Below are positions 26,565-34,107 of a stretch of DNA of 37,634 nt, piece after piece. The stretch covers positions 1-37,634 of the forward strand of contig JACPUC010000023.1 in NCBI GenBank assembly GCA_016192455.1, read 5' to 3'. The position numbers were made by a program, and so were the translations under genes. Every line of letters begins with the position of its first letter. Positions within the stretch are counted from its first letter, which is position 1. Source of the stretch: Candidatus Tectimicrobiota bacterium. GTDB lineage: Bacteria; JACPUC01. The notes beneath the pieces are model-generated. The model did not search any database. It saw only the letters and a program-made list of their open reading frames with translations, and was not told where the DNA came from.

Positions 26565-26978
26565 ATGGCGTATAGTGAGAAAGTCATCGACCACTACAAT
26601 AACCCCCGCAACATGGGGAGCTTGGAAAAAGAGCGTCTCGATGTGGGGACGGGCATCGTCGGCGCGCCGGAATGCGGCGACGTGATGAAGTTGCAGATCA
26701 AGGTGAACGACCAGAACATCATCGAAGACGCCCGCTTCAAGACCTTCGGCTGCGGCAGCGCCATTGCCAGCTCCAGCCTGGCGACGGAGTGGGTGAAAGG
26801 GAAGACGCTCGACGAAGCGTTGACCCTGAAAAACACCGATATCGTCAACGAACTGAATCTGCCGCCGGTGAAGATTCACTGCTCGGTGCTGGCGGAGGAT
26901 GCGATCAAGGCGGCGATCTCCGACTACCAGCGCAAGCGCAACGGCGCGGCCAGCCAAGCCGGCGGCCACACCACGTAA
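26565..26978 (+). CDS. iscU: Iron-sulfur cluster scaffold IscU
   Basis: 137 aa. The three cluster ligands Cys37 (APECGD), Cys63 (FGCGSA) and Cys106 (HCSVLAEDA) are present, as is the LPPVK motif at 99-103 recognised by HscA. It starts YSEKVIDHYNNPRNMGS like all IscU proteins. The tail after about residue 125 is a short nonconserved extension. It builds a [2Fe-2S] cluster with IscS and releases it with HscA. Confidence 0.97.
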   Translation: MAYSEKVIDHYNNPRNMGSLEKERLDVGTGIVGAPECGDVMKLQIKVNDQNIIEDARFKTFGCGSAIASSSLATEWVKGKTLDEALTLKNTDIVNELNLPPVKIHCSVLAEDAIKAAISDYQRKRNGAASQAGGHTT

Positions 26979-27123
26979 GGCCCCGGCGGGAAACACCCAG
27001 GAGGGATTCCCAACCAGCGCGTGTGACGTCCGATGCGTGCCTTCTGCGCCGCGGAGCGGGCATGCCATCGACACGATAGAGTAAGGTGGTCAATCGACGT
27101 GGATCGAGAGAAGGAGGGACTCG

Positions 27124-27447
27124 ATGATTTCTGTTACGGAGAAGGCTGTGACTGCGGTGAAGAAGATCATCCAGGAGCAGAATAACCCCGAACTGAAGCT
27201 GCGCATGGGGGTCAAGGGGGGTGGCTGCTCGGGGCTCTCCTACACCCTGAATCTCGATACCAAGGCCGATGCGAAAGACAAGGCGTTCGAGTTTGATGGC
27301 CTGACGGTGGTGGTCGATCCGAAGAGCTTGCTCTTTCTCAACGGCACCACCTTGGATTACGTCGATGACGTCATGGGTGGAGGGTTCAAGTTCGAGAACC
27401 CGAGCGCGAAGACCACGTGCGGCTGTGGAAGCTCGTTCGCGGCATAG
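27124..27447 (+). CDS. iscA: A-type iron-sulfur carrier IscA
   Basis: 107 aa. Cys35 in GGGCSGLSY and the C-terminal Cys99 and Cys101 in CGCGSSF are the conserved metal/cluster ligands of the HesB/IscA family. It carries clusters to target proteins. AGGAGG lies 9-10 nt before the ATG. The 145-nt gap after iscU is longer than usual. Confidence 0.96.
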   Translation: MISVTEKAVTAVKKIIQEQNNPELKLRMGVKGGGCSGLSYTLNLDTKADAKDKAFEFDGLTVVVDPKSLLFLNGTTLDYVDDVMGGGFKFENPSAKTTCGCGSSFAA

Positions 27448-27753
27448 GGTCCCGGCCCCGCCGGGTGGTTCGCCTCTTCTCTCCTCCCTCCCTATTTCCC
27501 CACATCCCGCTGCAGCGTGGCTGGGGGCGCCAAGGCGGCGCCCCCATGCGAGGGGTGAAGTGTGCCGATGCCGGGGCTGGGAGCAGCCGAGCGCCAGGGG
27601 ACGAGGTCGGCGGGAACGCCGGCGGCGCGCAGCCGATGACCGGCTCCGAGGGGGCGCAGGGCGACATGGAGATGGCAAGGTCAGTCGATCACAGGTTTGA
27701 GGAAGCCCGTCAGAGGCATGCCGCGCACGGGCGCAGCTCATGAGATAACGATC
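27448..27753. other. Gap between iscA and hscA, where hscB would be expected
   Basis: 306 nt without a gene I can support. It is too short for an HscB of about 170 aa, and I see no HPD J-domain motif in any frame. It holds the hairpin at 27523-27545. Confidence 0.7.
27523..27545. other. Strong hairpin between iscA and hscA
   Basis: GGGGGCGCC, loop AAGGC, GGCGCCCCC: a perfect 9-bp GC stem. No T-tract follows, so it is more likely a processing or attenuation structure than a classical terminator. It could lower expression of hscA, iscX and fdx relative to iscSUA. Confidence 0.5.
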
Positions 27754-29631
27754 ATGGCGGATGGGGTGATCCTGCAGATGGCGGCGGAACGCGGCGGGCA
27801 ACAGCAGGCCGCGCCGATTGTCGGCATCGACCTCGGCACGACGAACAGCCTCGTCGCCGTGATGCGCGGCGGCAAGACGGAGGTGCTCGCCGACCCCCAC
27901 AGCGGCCCGCTGGTCCCCTCGGTCATCAGCTACAGCCCCGCCGGCTGGGTGGTCGGCCTGGCCGCCAAGAACCAGCGCGTCATGAACGCCACGAACACCG
28001 TCTACTCCGTCAAGCGCTTCATGGGGCGCGGCCTCGAGGACCTGCGCGAGGAGCTGCGCTACCTGCCGTTCGCCGTCGCGGAGGAGCCGGGAAACGTCGT
28101 GCGCATCAAGCTGGGGGAGCGTTCCTACACGCCGCCCGAGCTCTCCGCCATGGTGCTGCGCGAGCTGAAGCGGCGGGCCGAACGCCTGCTGGGGCTGAAC
28201 GTGGCGCGCGCCGTCATCACCGTGCCGGCCTACTTCAACGACGCCCAGCGCCAGGCCACGAAAGATGCCGGGCGCCTCGCCGGCCTCGAAGTGATGCGCA
28301 TCGTCAATGAGCCGACCGCGGCGGCCCTGGCCTACGGGCTGCACGAGCGCAAGGAGGGGACCATCGCCGTCTACGACCTGGGCGGCGGCACCTTCGACAT
28401 CTCCATCCTGAAGCTCAAGGATGGCATCTTCGAGGTGCTCGCCACCAACGGCGACACCCACCTCGGCGGCGACGACATCGACCAGGAGCTTACCAAGTAC
28501 CTCCTCGACGAAATCCGCACCATCTGCCACGCCGACCTGCGCCATGATCCCGAGCGTTTGCAGCAGATCAGGATTCTCGCCGAAGCCGCCAAGTGCGAGC
28601 TGTCGTCGCGGGATGTGGCCCACATCCACTACGAGCTGCCCGAGCAACGCATCCGCTACGACATCGAGCTGACGCGCCGGGACTTTGAGCACCGCATCCG
28701 GCACATCGTCGAGCGCACCCTCGGCCCCTGCCGGCAGGCCCTCGCCGATGCCGGCCTGACGCCGGCGGCGATCGACGAGGTGGTGCTCGTCGGCGGCTCC
28801 ACGCGCATCCCCATGGTGCGGCGGCTGGTGCAGGACCTCTTCCAGCGAGTGCCCCATACCGAGCTGAACCCCGAGGAGGTGGTCGCCCTCGGCGCCGCCG
28901 TGCAGGCCAGCATCCTCGAGGGGGGCGTTTCGGACATGCTGCTCCTCGACGTCACCCCCCTCTCCCTCGGCATGGAGACCTTCGGCGGGGCGATGGAGAA
29001 GCTCATCCAGCGCAACACCACCATCCCGACGAGCGTCACGGAGATGTTCACCACCTTCGTCGATGGGCAGACCTCGGTGGACATCCACATCCTGCAGGGC
29101 GAGCGCGAGCTGGCCGGCGACAACCGCAGCCTGGGGCGGTTCTCGCTGAAAGGCATCGGCGCCATGCCGGCCGGCATGCCGCGCGTCGCCGTCACCTTCA
29201 CCATCGACGCCAACGGCATCCTCAGCGTGCGCGCCAAGGATCAAATCAGCGGCAAGGAGCAGGGGATCGAGATCAAACCCTCCTACGGGCTCACCGAGGA
29301 AGAGGTGGAGCGCATGCTGCTCGAGTCCATCGAGTTCGCCGAGGAGGACGTGACGGCGCGCCTGCTCGTCAGCGTGCGCAACGAGGCGGAGACCGTGCTG
29401 CGGGCGACGGAGAAGGCGCTCGTCGAGGGGGCCGAGCTCATCGAGGCGGAGGAGCGCGCCGCCATCGAGGGCGCCGCGGCGGCCCTGCGCCAGGCCCTCG
29501 AAGCGTCGCAGCCGGCCCTCATTCGCCAGCGCACCCAGGAGCTGAACACCGCCACCTACCACCTCGCCGCGCTGCTCATGGATCGCGCCGTGCAGACGGC
29601 GCTGAAGGACAAGTCCATCGACAGTATCTAA
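27754..29631 (+). CDS. hscA: Hsp70-type chaperone HscA
   Basis: 625 aa from ATG 27754; a start at 27697 would add 19 residues. Actin-like ATPase domain with DLGTTNSLVAV (26-36), VPAYFNDAQRQATKDAGRLA, NEPTAAALAYG, YDLGGGTFDISIL and VVLVGGSTRIPMV, then a beta-sandwich substrate domain and helical lid without a DnaK-type acidic EEVD-like end. The length and operon position fit HscA (616 aa in E. coli), which helps release clusters from IscU through LPPVK. The usual J-protein partner HscB is not encoded next to it. Confidence 0.95.
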   Translation: MADGVILQMAAERGGQQQAAPIVGIDLGTTNSLVAVMRGGKTEVLADPHSGPLVPSVISYSPAGWVVGLAAKNQRVMNATNTVYSVKRFMGRGLEDLREELRYLPFAVAEEPGNVVRIKLGERSYTPPELSAMVLRELKRRAERLLGLNVARAVITVPAYFNDAQRQATKDAGRLAGLEVMRIVNEPTAAALAYGLHERKEGTIAVYDLGGGTFDISILKLKDGIFEVLATNGDTHLGGDDIDQELTKYLLDEIRTICHADLRHDPERLQQIRILAEAAKCELSSRDVAHIHYELPEQRIRYDIELTRRDFEHRIRHIVERTLGPCRQALADAGLTPAAIDEVVLVGGSTRIPMVRRLVQDLFQRVPHTELNPEEVVALGAAVQASILEGGVSDMLLLDVTPLSLGMETFGGAMEKLIQRNTTIPTSVTEMFTTFVDGQTSVDIHILQGERELAGDNRSLGRFSLKGIGAMPAGMPRVAVTFTIDANGILSVRAKDQISGKEQGIEIKPSYGLTEEEVERMLLESIEFAEEDVTARLLVSVRNEAETVLRATEKALVEGAELIEAEERAAIEGAAAALRQALEASQPALIRQRTQELNTATYHLAALLMDRAVQTALKDKSIDSI

Positions 29632-29643
29632 AGGTGCATCGCA

Positions 29644-29788
29644 GGGGCGGGGCTTGCCCCGCCCGAAGAACTCGGCCCCATGCCCGCGAACTGTAGGGGC
29701 GGTTCGCGAACCGCCCCCACGATGCGGGGTGCGGGAAGGGGCGCGGCTCCCTCGCGGACCTGGATGCCGGGCGGGGCAAGCCCCGCCC
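29644..29788. repeat. Composite palindromic repeat between hscA and iscX
   Basis: Three palindromes in a row: GGGCGGGGCTTGCCCCGCCC (29645-29664), the TTCGCGAA-centred element (29696-29717) and GGGCGGGGCAAGCCCCGCCC (29769-29788). The first and last are inverted copies of each other, so the whole block could fold into a large cruciform or behave as a small non-coding mobile element. Confidence 0.75.
29696..29717. repeat. Dispersed palindrome with TTCGCGAA centre, copy 2
   Basis: 22-bp perfect inverted repeat with the same core as 13698-13721 and 34018-34041. Confidence 0.85.
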
Positions 29789-29897
29789 CTACGATCAGCT
29801 CCTGCGAGGTGCGCGAGGCGCGTGGGATTAATGATTCCCCTCCTCGCAGAAAAGGTGACGTAGATTTTAGCTGGCGTGGCGCGGCGGAGGAGTTGTC

Positions 29898-30110
29898 GTG
29901 GGGCTCACCTGGCAGGACGCGGAAGAGATCGGCATCCAGCTCTTCGAGAAGTTCCCGCAGACGGACCCCCTCGGCGTGCGCTTCACCGACCTGCACCGCT
30001 GGGTCACCGAGCTGGATGAGTTCGAGGATGACGCCAAGAAATCAAACGAGAAAATCCTCGAGGCCATTCAAATGGCCTGGCTCGAGGAGTACCGCGACGC
30101 GCGGGGGTAG
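29898..30110 (+). CDS. iscX: IscX (YfhJ) iron-sulfur assembly protein
   Basis: 70 aa, GTG start at 29898 giving GLTWQDAEEIGIQLFEKFP; RFTDLHRWV and the DDAKKSNEKILEAI segment are the IscX signature. It is a small acidic protein that binds IscS and iron and tunes cluster assembly. GGAGG lies 8 nt upstream of the GTG. The last codons (AWLEEYRDARG and stop) are the first unit of a 172-bp tandem array. Confidence 0.95.
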   Translation: MGLTWQDAEEIGIQLFEKFPQTDPLGVRFTDLHRWVTELDEFEDDAKKSNEKILEAIQMAWLEEYRDARG

Positions 30111-30761
30111 GATAGCGTGAAAGAACCACAGATAGACACCGATGAACACTGATAATCCCTCTCCCCCTGGGAGAGGGCGGGGTGAGGGGCCGAAAGCTAT
30201 CCGTGTCTATCCGTGTTCATCCGTGGTTCGTTTTGCGGATCATTTGGCCTGGCTCGAGGAGTACCACGACGCGCGGGGGTAGGGTAGCGTGAAAGAACCA
30301 CGGATAGACACCGATGAACACTGATAATCCCTCTCCCCCTGGGAGAGGGCGGGGTGAGGGGCCGAAAGCTATCCGTGTCTATCCGTGTTCATCCGTGGTT
30401 CGTTCTCAGGATCATTTGGCCTGGCTCGAGGAGTACCGGGACGCGCGGGGGTAGGGTAGCGTGAAGGAACCACGGATAGACACTGATGAACACCGATGAT
30501 CCCTCTCCCCCCGGGAGAGGGCGGGGTGAGGGGCCGAAAGCTATCTGTGTCTATCTGTGTTCATCCGTGGTTCATTCTGCGGATCATTTGGCCTGGCTCG
30601 AGGAGTACCGGGACGCGCGGGGGTAGGGTAGCGTGAAAGAACCACGGATAGACACTGATGAACACTGATAATCCCTCTCCCCCTGGGAGAGGGCGGGGTG
30701 AGGGGCCGAAAGCTATCCGTGTGTATCCGTGTCCATCCGTGGTTCATTCTCAGGATCACTG
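30074..30761 (+). repeat. Four-copy 172-bp tandem array starting inside iscX
   Basis: GGCCTGGCTCGAGGAGTACC begins units at 30074, 30246, 30418 and 30590: an exact period of 172 bp, 4.0 copies, nearly identical. Each unit holds the last codons and TAG of iscX, the text GTAGGGTAGCGTGAA, then a 30-bp arm (GAACCACGGATAGACAC...), a CCTCTCCCCC...GGGGTGAGGGG middle, and a complementary arm ending ATCCGTGGTTC, so each unit can fold into a long hairpin. It separates iscX from fdx. Confidence 0.95.
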
Positions 30762-30802
30762 CTCCCCTCGCGGCAAACCCGGCGGCGGCGCTGGAGGTTA
30801 TG

Positions 30803-31216
30803 ATGAGCGGCACGAATCCGTACATTGATCAAGTGGACCTTGAGCTTCCCAAGAAGCCGTACAAGATCACTTACATCGTCGAAGGCGTGCGCACCGACGT
30901 CGAGGTGAACCCGGAGGAGATTCCCTACAGCAGCACCGGCCTGCCCGGCAGCCTGCTGAACACCGCCCTGGGGCACGGCCTCGACGTCGATCACGCCTGC
31001 GGCGGCGTCTGCGCCTGCTCCACCTGCCACGTCATCGTCAAGCAAGGCCTCGAGTCCTGCAACGACTCCACCGACGACGAAGAAGACCAGCTCGACGAAG
31101 CCCCCGCCCTCACCATTCACTCCCGCCTCGGCTGCCAGTGCGTCCCCAACGGCAGCATGGACCTCGTCGTCGAAGTCCCCAACTGGAACCGCAATGCGAC
31201 GAAGGAGGGGCATTGA
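30803..31216 (+). CDS. fdx: [2Fe-2S] ferredoxin of the ISC system
   Basis: 137 aa from ATG 30803, 5 nt after GGAGG; the adjoining ATG at 30800 is too close to it. Adrenodoxin-type cluster ligands Cys66, Cys72 and Cys75 (C-x5-C-x2-C) and Cys111 in GCQC. VDHACGGVCACSTCHVIV is the family signature. It supplies electrons for cluster building on IscU. Compared with E. coli Fdx (111 aa) it has about 20 extra N-terminal residues. Last gene of the operon; a terminator follows. Confidence 0.94.
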   Translation: MSGTNPYIDQVDLELPKKPYKITYIVEGVRTDVEVNPEEIPYSSTGLPGSLLNTALGHGLDVDHACGGVCACSTCHVIVKQGLESCNDSTDDEEDQLDEAPALTIHSRLGCQCVPNGSMDLVVEVPNWNRNATKEGH

Positions 31217-31251
31217 GCAGTTTTGCCACTGGTCTGGATCACTAAGGGAAC

Positions 31252-31278
31252 GCGGCGAGGGGCGTGCCGCTCTTTTTT
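31252..31278 (+). terminator. Probable rho-independent terminator after fdx
   Basis: GCGGC (31252-31256), 9-nt loop, GCCGC (31266-31270), then TCTTTTTT. It lies 36 nt after the fdx stop. The stem is short, but the T-run is good. Confidence 0.55.
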
Positions 31279-31454
31279 GGCGGACGGGATTACCCCTTTC
31301 ACGTATTCGCAGGTTCATCTGTTCCCAGCCGTGGCGAAGTGATTGCTTCTCTTGCATGTGATACAAAAAGCCGTACCTTCGGCAACAGGAAATTTCGTCA
31401 CGCCGCGCCTGGGCAGAATGCACGACGCGCCTTTTATGTGAATGGATCAAACGT

Positions 31455-33188
31455 CTATGATTGACCTGGGAAAAGAATCTCCCTCCAAGACTCAGCGAGG
31501 CTTCTAGATATATTATCTAACCTCTCATTCGTAGGAATCTCAACTTGATTATAATTCTGAGCCAAGTAATCATTAAATCCAGATATTCTATTTCTTCCGA
31601 TATATTCGAGATAATCCATAATTTCTTGAAACAATGATCGACCGGAAAGATGCAAAGACTCCAACACCTCTACATCCTCAACTGTAAGGAGAACAAGCTC
31701 TGATACCACAATTTCTTGCGGACAACCAACCATTTCATAATGTTCCCAGAATTTCCTATCTAGGTAACAGCGAACAAGCCCAAGACCAAGACACTCATCA
31801 AAGGTAACAATTATCGGAATAATTCTTTTGATTCCTCCTAGATCGATGCCTTTCCCGCTAAGTAATTCTCTCCCGTCCTCGCTGCCAACGTATTTTATTG
31901 CGTTAACTAATTGACGAACAGCTTTTGCCTTTCCGCGTTCGTTCTGAACATACTTTCTATCCAAGTCAGAACGTAGCTTCTCAACGGAGTAACTATACTT
32001 AGCATCCGCATTAAGCGGGGAAGTCTTAAACTCAAATAGAAACAAAGTTGAGTTTACGCATACTAAGTAATCGCACACTTCCTCGCCATTAGTTTTTTTG
32101 ATCCTTCCGCACGTTATCGTCTGACCACCTTGGTCCCTAAAAAGTTGATTGAAGCGCGACTCCATATAATTGTCAAAGGCTAAGCCAAATGCTTCATGCA
32201 AAAGGTCTTTTTCTTCATTTCCTAGGGAATCATGATATTCCCAAAACAATCCCACATATAATTTGTCGACAAGAAAGTCAATATCAAGGCATGTAAAGAC
32301 ATCGGACCCGACACTTAATAGTGGCCTGCCTCGAAAGCTATTGAAATCCATATAGAAATACTGTGTGTCTTGTTTTAACAGTTGGCGCCGCATAGAGCTT
32401 ATGTCAGTTATCAGTAATGAGATGCAAGAATTAATAGTAGCTTGATCAATGGCACAGTTTCGGAAAATGTTACTAAGATTTCCTACGCAAGGGATATCTA
32501 TTCTTGGATAATAAAGGTGCTCTGTTAGCACGCCGTAAATTGCAAATACCATAGCTTGCCACTTATCTAGACTAAAATTATAGCATTTCTTAAACCATTC
32601 CGCTATGTCAAAGCAGATATTTGTTCTTGTAATACGTATATTGGGTATTTCCTTGATGAAAAGATCGTAACTCCTCGAAATTCTTCTCCATAGACAAGGC
32701 TTATGACCAAGCTCATAAGCAGGAAGGATGCGGACTAAGTTAAGAAGGAGCCGATCGTTAGTGTCGGTCTCTTCCACTTGCAACTCGGGTCGAATCGTGT
32801 CATTTAATTTAAGACAGATCTCACCTACCTGCCAATGATCACGCTGAGTCAGATTTATTCTGGTTCCTGGCGTACAATTCATTATAGCTAGTTTTATCAG
32901 ACACAGTAGTTGTTGCTTATGAAAGACTGTTGTCTTGGACGTTGGCAAGTCAGGACGATTCAAGAACTCTTGCAGTCTAGCCATGATGTTCGGAGAGAGA
33001 TAGTGGGAAACAAGCCTACGTCTCATATTCCCATCTTCATCTGTACTTAGCATTACATTGATTTTGGCAAGATCAACTATCAGAGATTCTAGGTTATACT
33101 GAGATAAATGATGGCATAGCTCGTTTAAGCTCTCTGTCCATTGGCTTGAATGGATCGAATTATACGAGATATACATTCCAGGGTTCAT
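31455..33188 (-). CDS. Unknown protein with PD-(D/E)xK nuclease-like motif, in an AT-rich island
   Basis: 577 aa from the ATG at 33188, which has GGGGAG 5-6 nt upstream; an ATG at 33254 would add 22 residues. Base and codon use are far more AT-rich than all neighbours, a sign of transfer. I do not recognise the family. The N-terminal 330 residues look alpha-helical. The C-terminal part has the pattern of a PD-(D/E)xK nuclease: a helix with glutamates (HEAFGLAFDNYMESRF), Asp373 in CDYLV, Glu386 and Lys388 in FLFEFKTS, then KAVRQLVNAIKYVG as a following helix. If real, it would cut nucleic acid and may serve defence. It follows the flavin reductase gene by 58 nt. Confidence 0.6.
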   Translation of the reverse strand: MNPGMYISYNSIHSSQWTESLNELCHHLSQYNLESLIVDLAKINVMLSTDEDGNMRRRLVSHYLSPNIMARLQEFLNRPDLPTSKTTVFHKQQLLCLIKLAIMNCTPGTRINLTQRDHWQVGEICLKLNDTIRPELQVEETDTNDRLLLNLVRILPAYELGHKPCLWRRISRSYDLFIKEIPNIRITRTNICFDIAEWFKKCYNFSLDKWQAMVFAIYGVLTEHLYYPRIDIPCVGNLSNIFRNCAIDQATINSCISLLITDISSMRRQLLKQDTQYFYMDFNSFRGRPLLSVGSDVFTCLDIDFLVDKLYVGLFWEYHDSLGNEEKDLLHEAFGLAFDNYMESRFNQLFRDQGGQTITCGRIKKTNGEEVCDYLVCVNSTLFLFEFKTSPLNADAKYSYSVEKLRSDLDRKYVQNERGKAKAVRQLVNAIKYVGSEDGRELLSGKGIDLGGIKRIIPIIVTFDECLGLGLVRCYLDRKFWEHYEMVGCPQEIVVSELVLLTVEDVEVLESLHLSGRSLFQEIMDYLEYIGRNRISGFNDYLAQNYNQVEIPTNERLDNISRSLAESWREILFPGQS

Positions 33189-33246
33189 GGATTCTCCCCT
33201 CAGCACCATTTGAGTAACCTGGGCGTCTCTTCTCGGCCATCCTTCA

Positions 33247-33957
33247 TCAATCATAACTCTCCGTCCGCATCTCCTTGCGCCCGAATCCCAGCTCCTTGAG
33301 GTGGGCGCGGAGGGGGCGGAGGTAGGCTTTGAGGCCGCAGATCATGGGGAAGTAATCGCGGCGCTGGTTGTAGAGGGAGTCGATGAGGGCGATCTCGCGG
33401 CGGGGGTCGGCGGGGTGGTGCTCGTCGCCGGCGGTGATGACGGGGTGGTAGCGGAACTGCTCCTGGCGGGCGGCGAGGGCTTCGAACTCGTCGTGGTAGA
33501 TGAGGTGCTCCCGGCGGGCGGCGCTGTGGATCAGGGTGGCGGGCGGCAGGGTTCCCTGCCTGGCGAGGTGCGTCAGCATGCAGCGGATCGGCACGATGCC
33601 GGTGAAGCGCGCCAGGAAGAGCAGCTCGCGCGGCGGCGGCTCGGGGAGGCAAAAATTCCCCAGCGGCCCGTCGATCTCCACCGCGTCCCCTTGCCGAAGG
33701 CTGAAGAGGTAGCTCGATCCAAGGCCCTGGGGCACGCGGTCGAACACCAGCACGAGGCGTCCGGAGTCGTCCCGCGGCGCGGCCAGGGAGTAGGCCCGCG
33801 CCAGGGGCGGATGCTCGCCCACCGGCAGGCGCAGGGAAATCCACTGTCCCGGCGCGAAGTCGAGCCGCCGGCTTGCCGGCAAAAGGACGATCTCGCGCAC
33901 CTCCGGCGTCAGCTCGCGCGCGCTCTCGACGGTAGCCTGCTGCGTCGTTCCCGACAT
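33247..33957 (-). CDS. FAD/NAD-binding oxidoreductase (ferredoxin reductase-like)
   Basis: 236 aa. FAD site RAYSLA preceded by FAPGQWISLRLP, a GPLGNF flavin/phosphate loop, and an NAD-binding GIVPIRCMLTHL segment as in FNR-type reductases; no iron-sulfur domain. It would pass electrons from NAD(P)H to a partner such as the oxidoreductase encoded upstream (34108-35115). The C-terminal aromatic residue typical of FNRs is not obvious (ends ESYD). Confidence 0.85.
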   Translation of the reverse strand: MSGTTQQATVESARELTPEVREIVLLPASRRLDFAPGQWISLRLPVGEHPPLARAYSLAAPRDDSGRLVLVFDRVPQGLGSSYLFSLRQGDAVEIDGPLGNFCLPEPPPRELLFLARFTGIVPIRCMLTHLARQGTLPPATLIHSAARREHLIYHDEFEALAARQEQFRYHPVITAGDEHHPADPRREIALIDSLYNQRRDYFPMICGLKAYLRPLRAHLKELGFGRKEMRTESYD

Positions 33958-34017
33958 CTTCGGACGATTCCTTCCGAAATGCGAGGGAACCGTGCCCCCT
34001 CGCGCACCCCGCCTTGC

Positions 34018-34041
34018 AGGGGCGGTTCGCGAACCGCCCCT
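34018..34041. repeat. Dispersed palindrome with TTCGCGAA centre, copy 3
   Basis: 24-bp perfect inverted repeat identical in core to 13698-13721, in the 150-nt gap between the flavin reductase and the LLM gene, next to GGGGGTGTGGGGGAGC text that also recalls 7270-7310. Confidence 0.85.
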
Positions 34042-34107
34042 ACGGAATGGGGGTGTGGGGGAGCGATGGTCCCCCAGAAGAAAAATGATCCAATGGAATC
34101 CGGAACG

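Noticed and set aside
30074-30761. Array considered as a CRISPR.
   Set aside because: Units are directly joined, 172 bp long and nearly identical all along, with no short repeats separated by unique spacers and no cas genes nearby.
30541-30825. Open frames running through the 172-bp array.
   Set aside because: They consist of repeat text (DTDRH, PSPRGRG-like) and are typical false genes made by interspersed repeats.
31264-31464. Short plus-strand frame after fdx.
   Set aside because: Overlaps the terminator, has no ribosome site and no similarity that I recognise.
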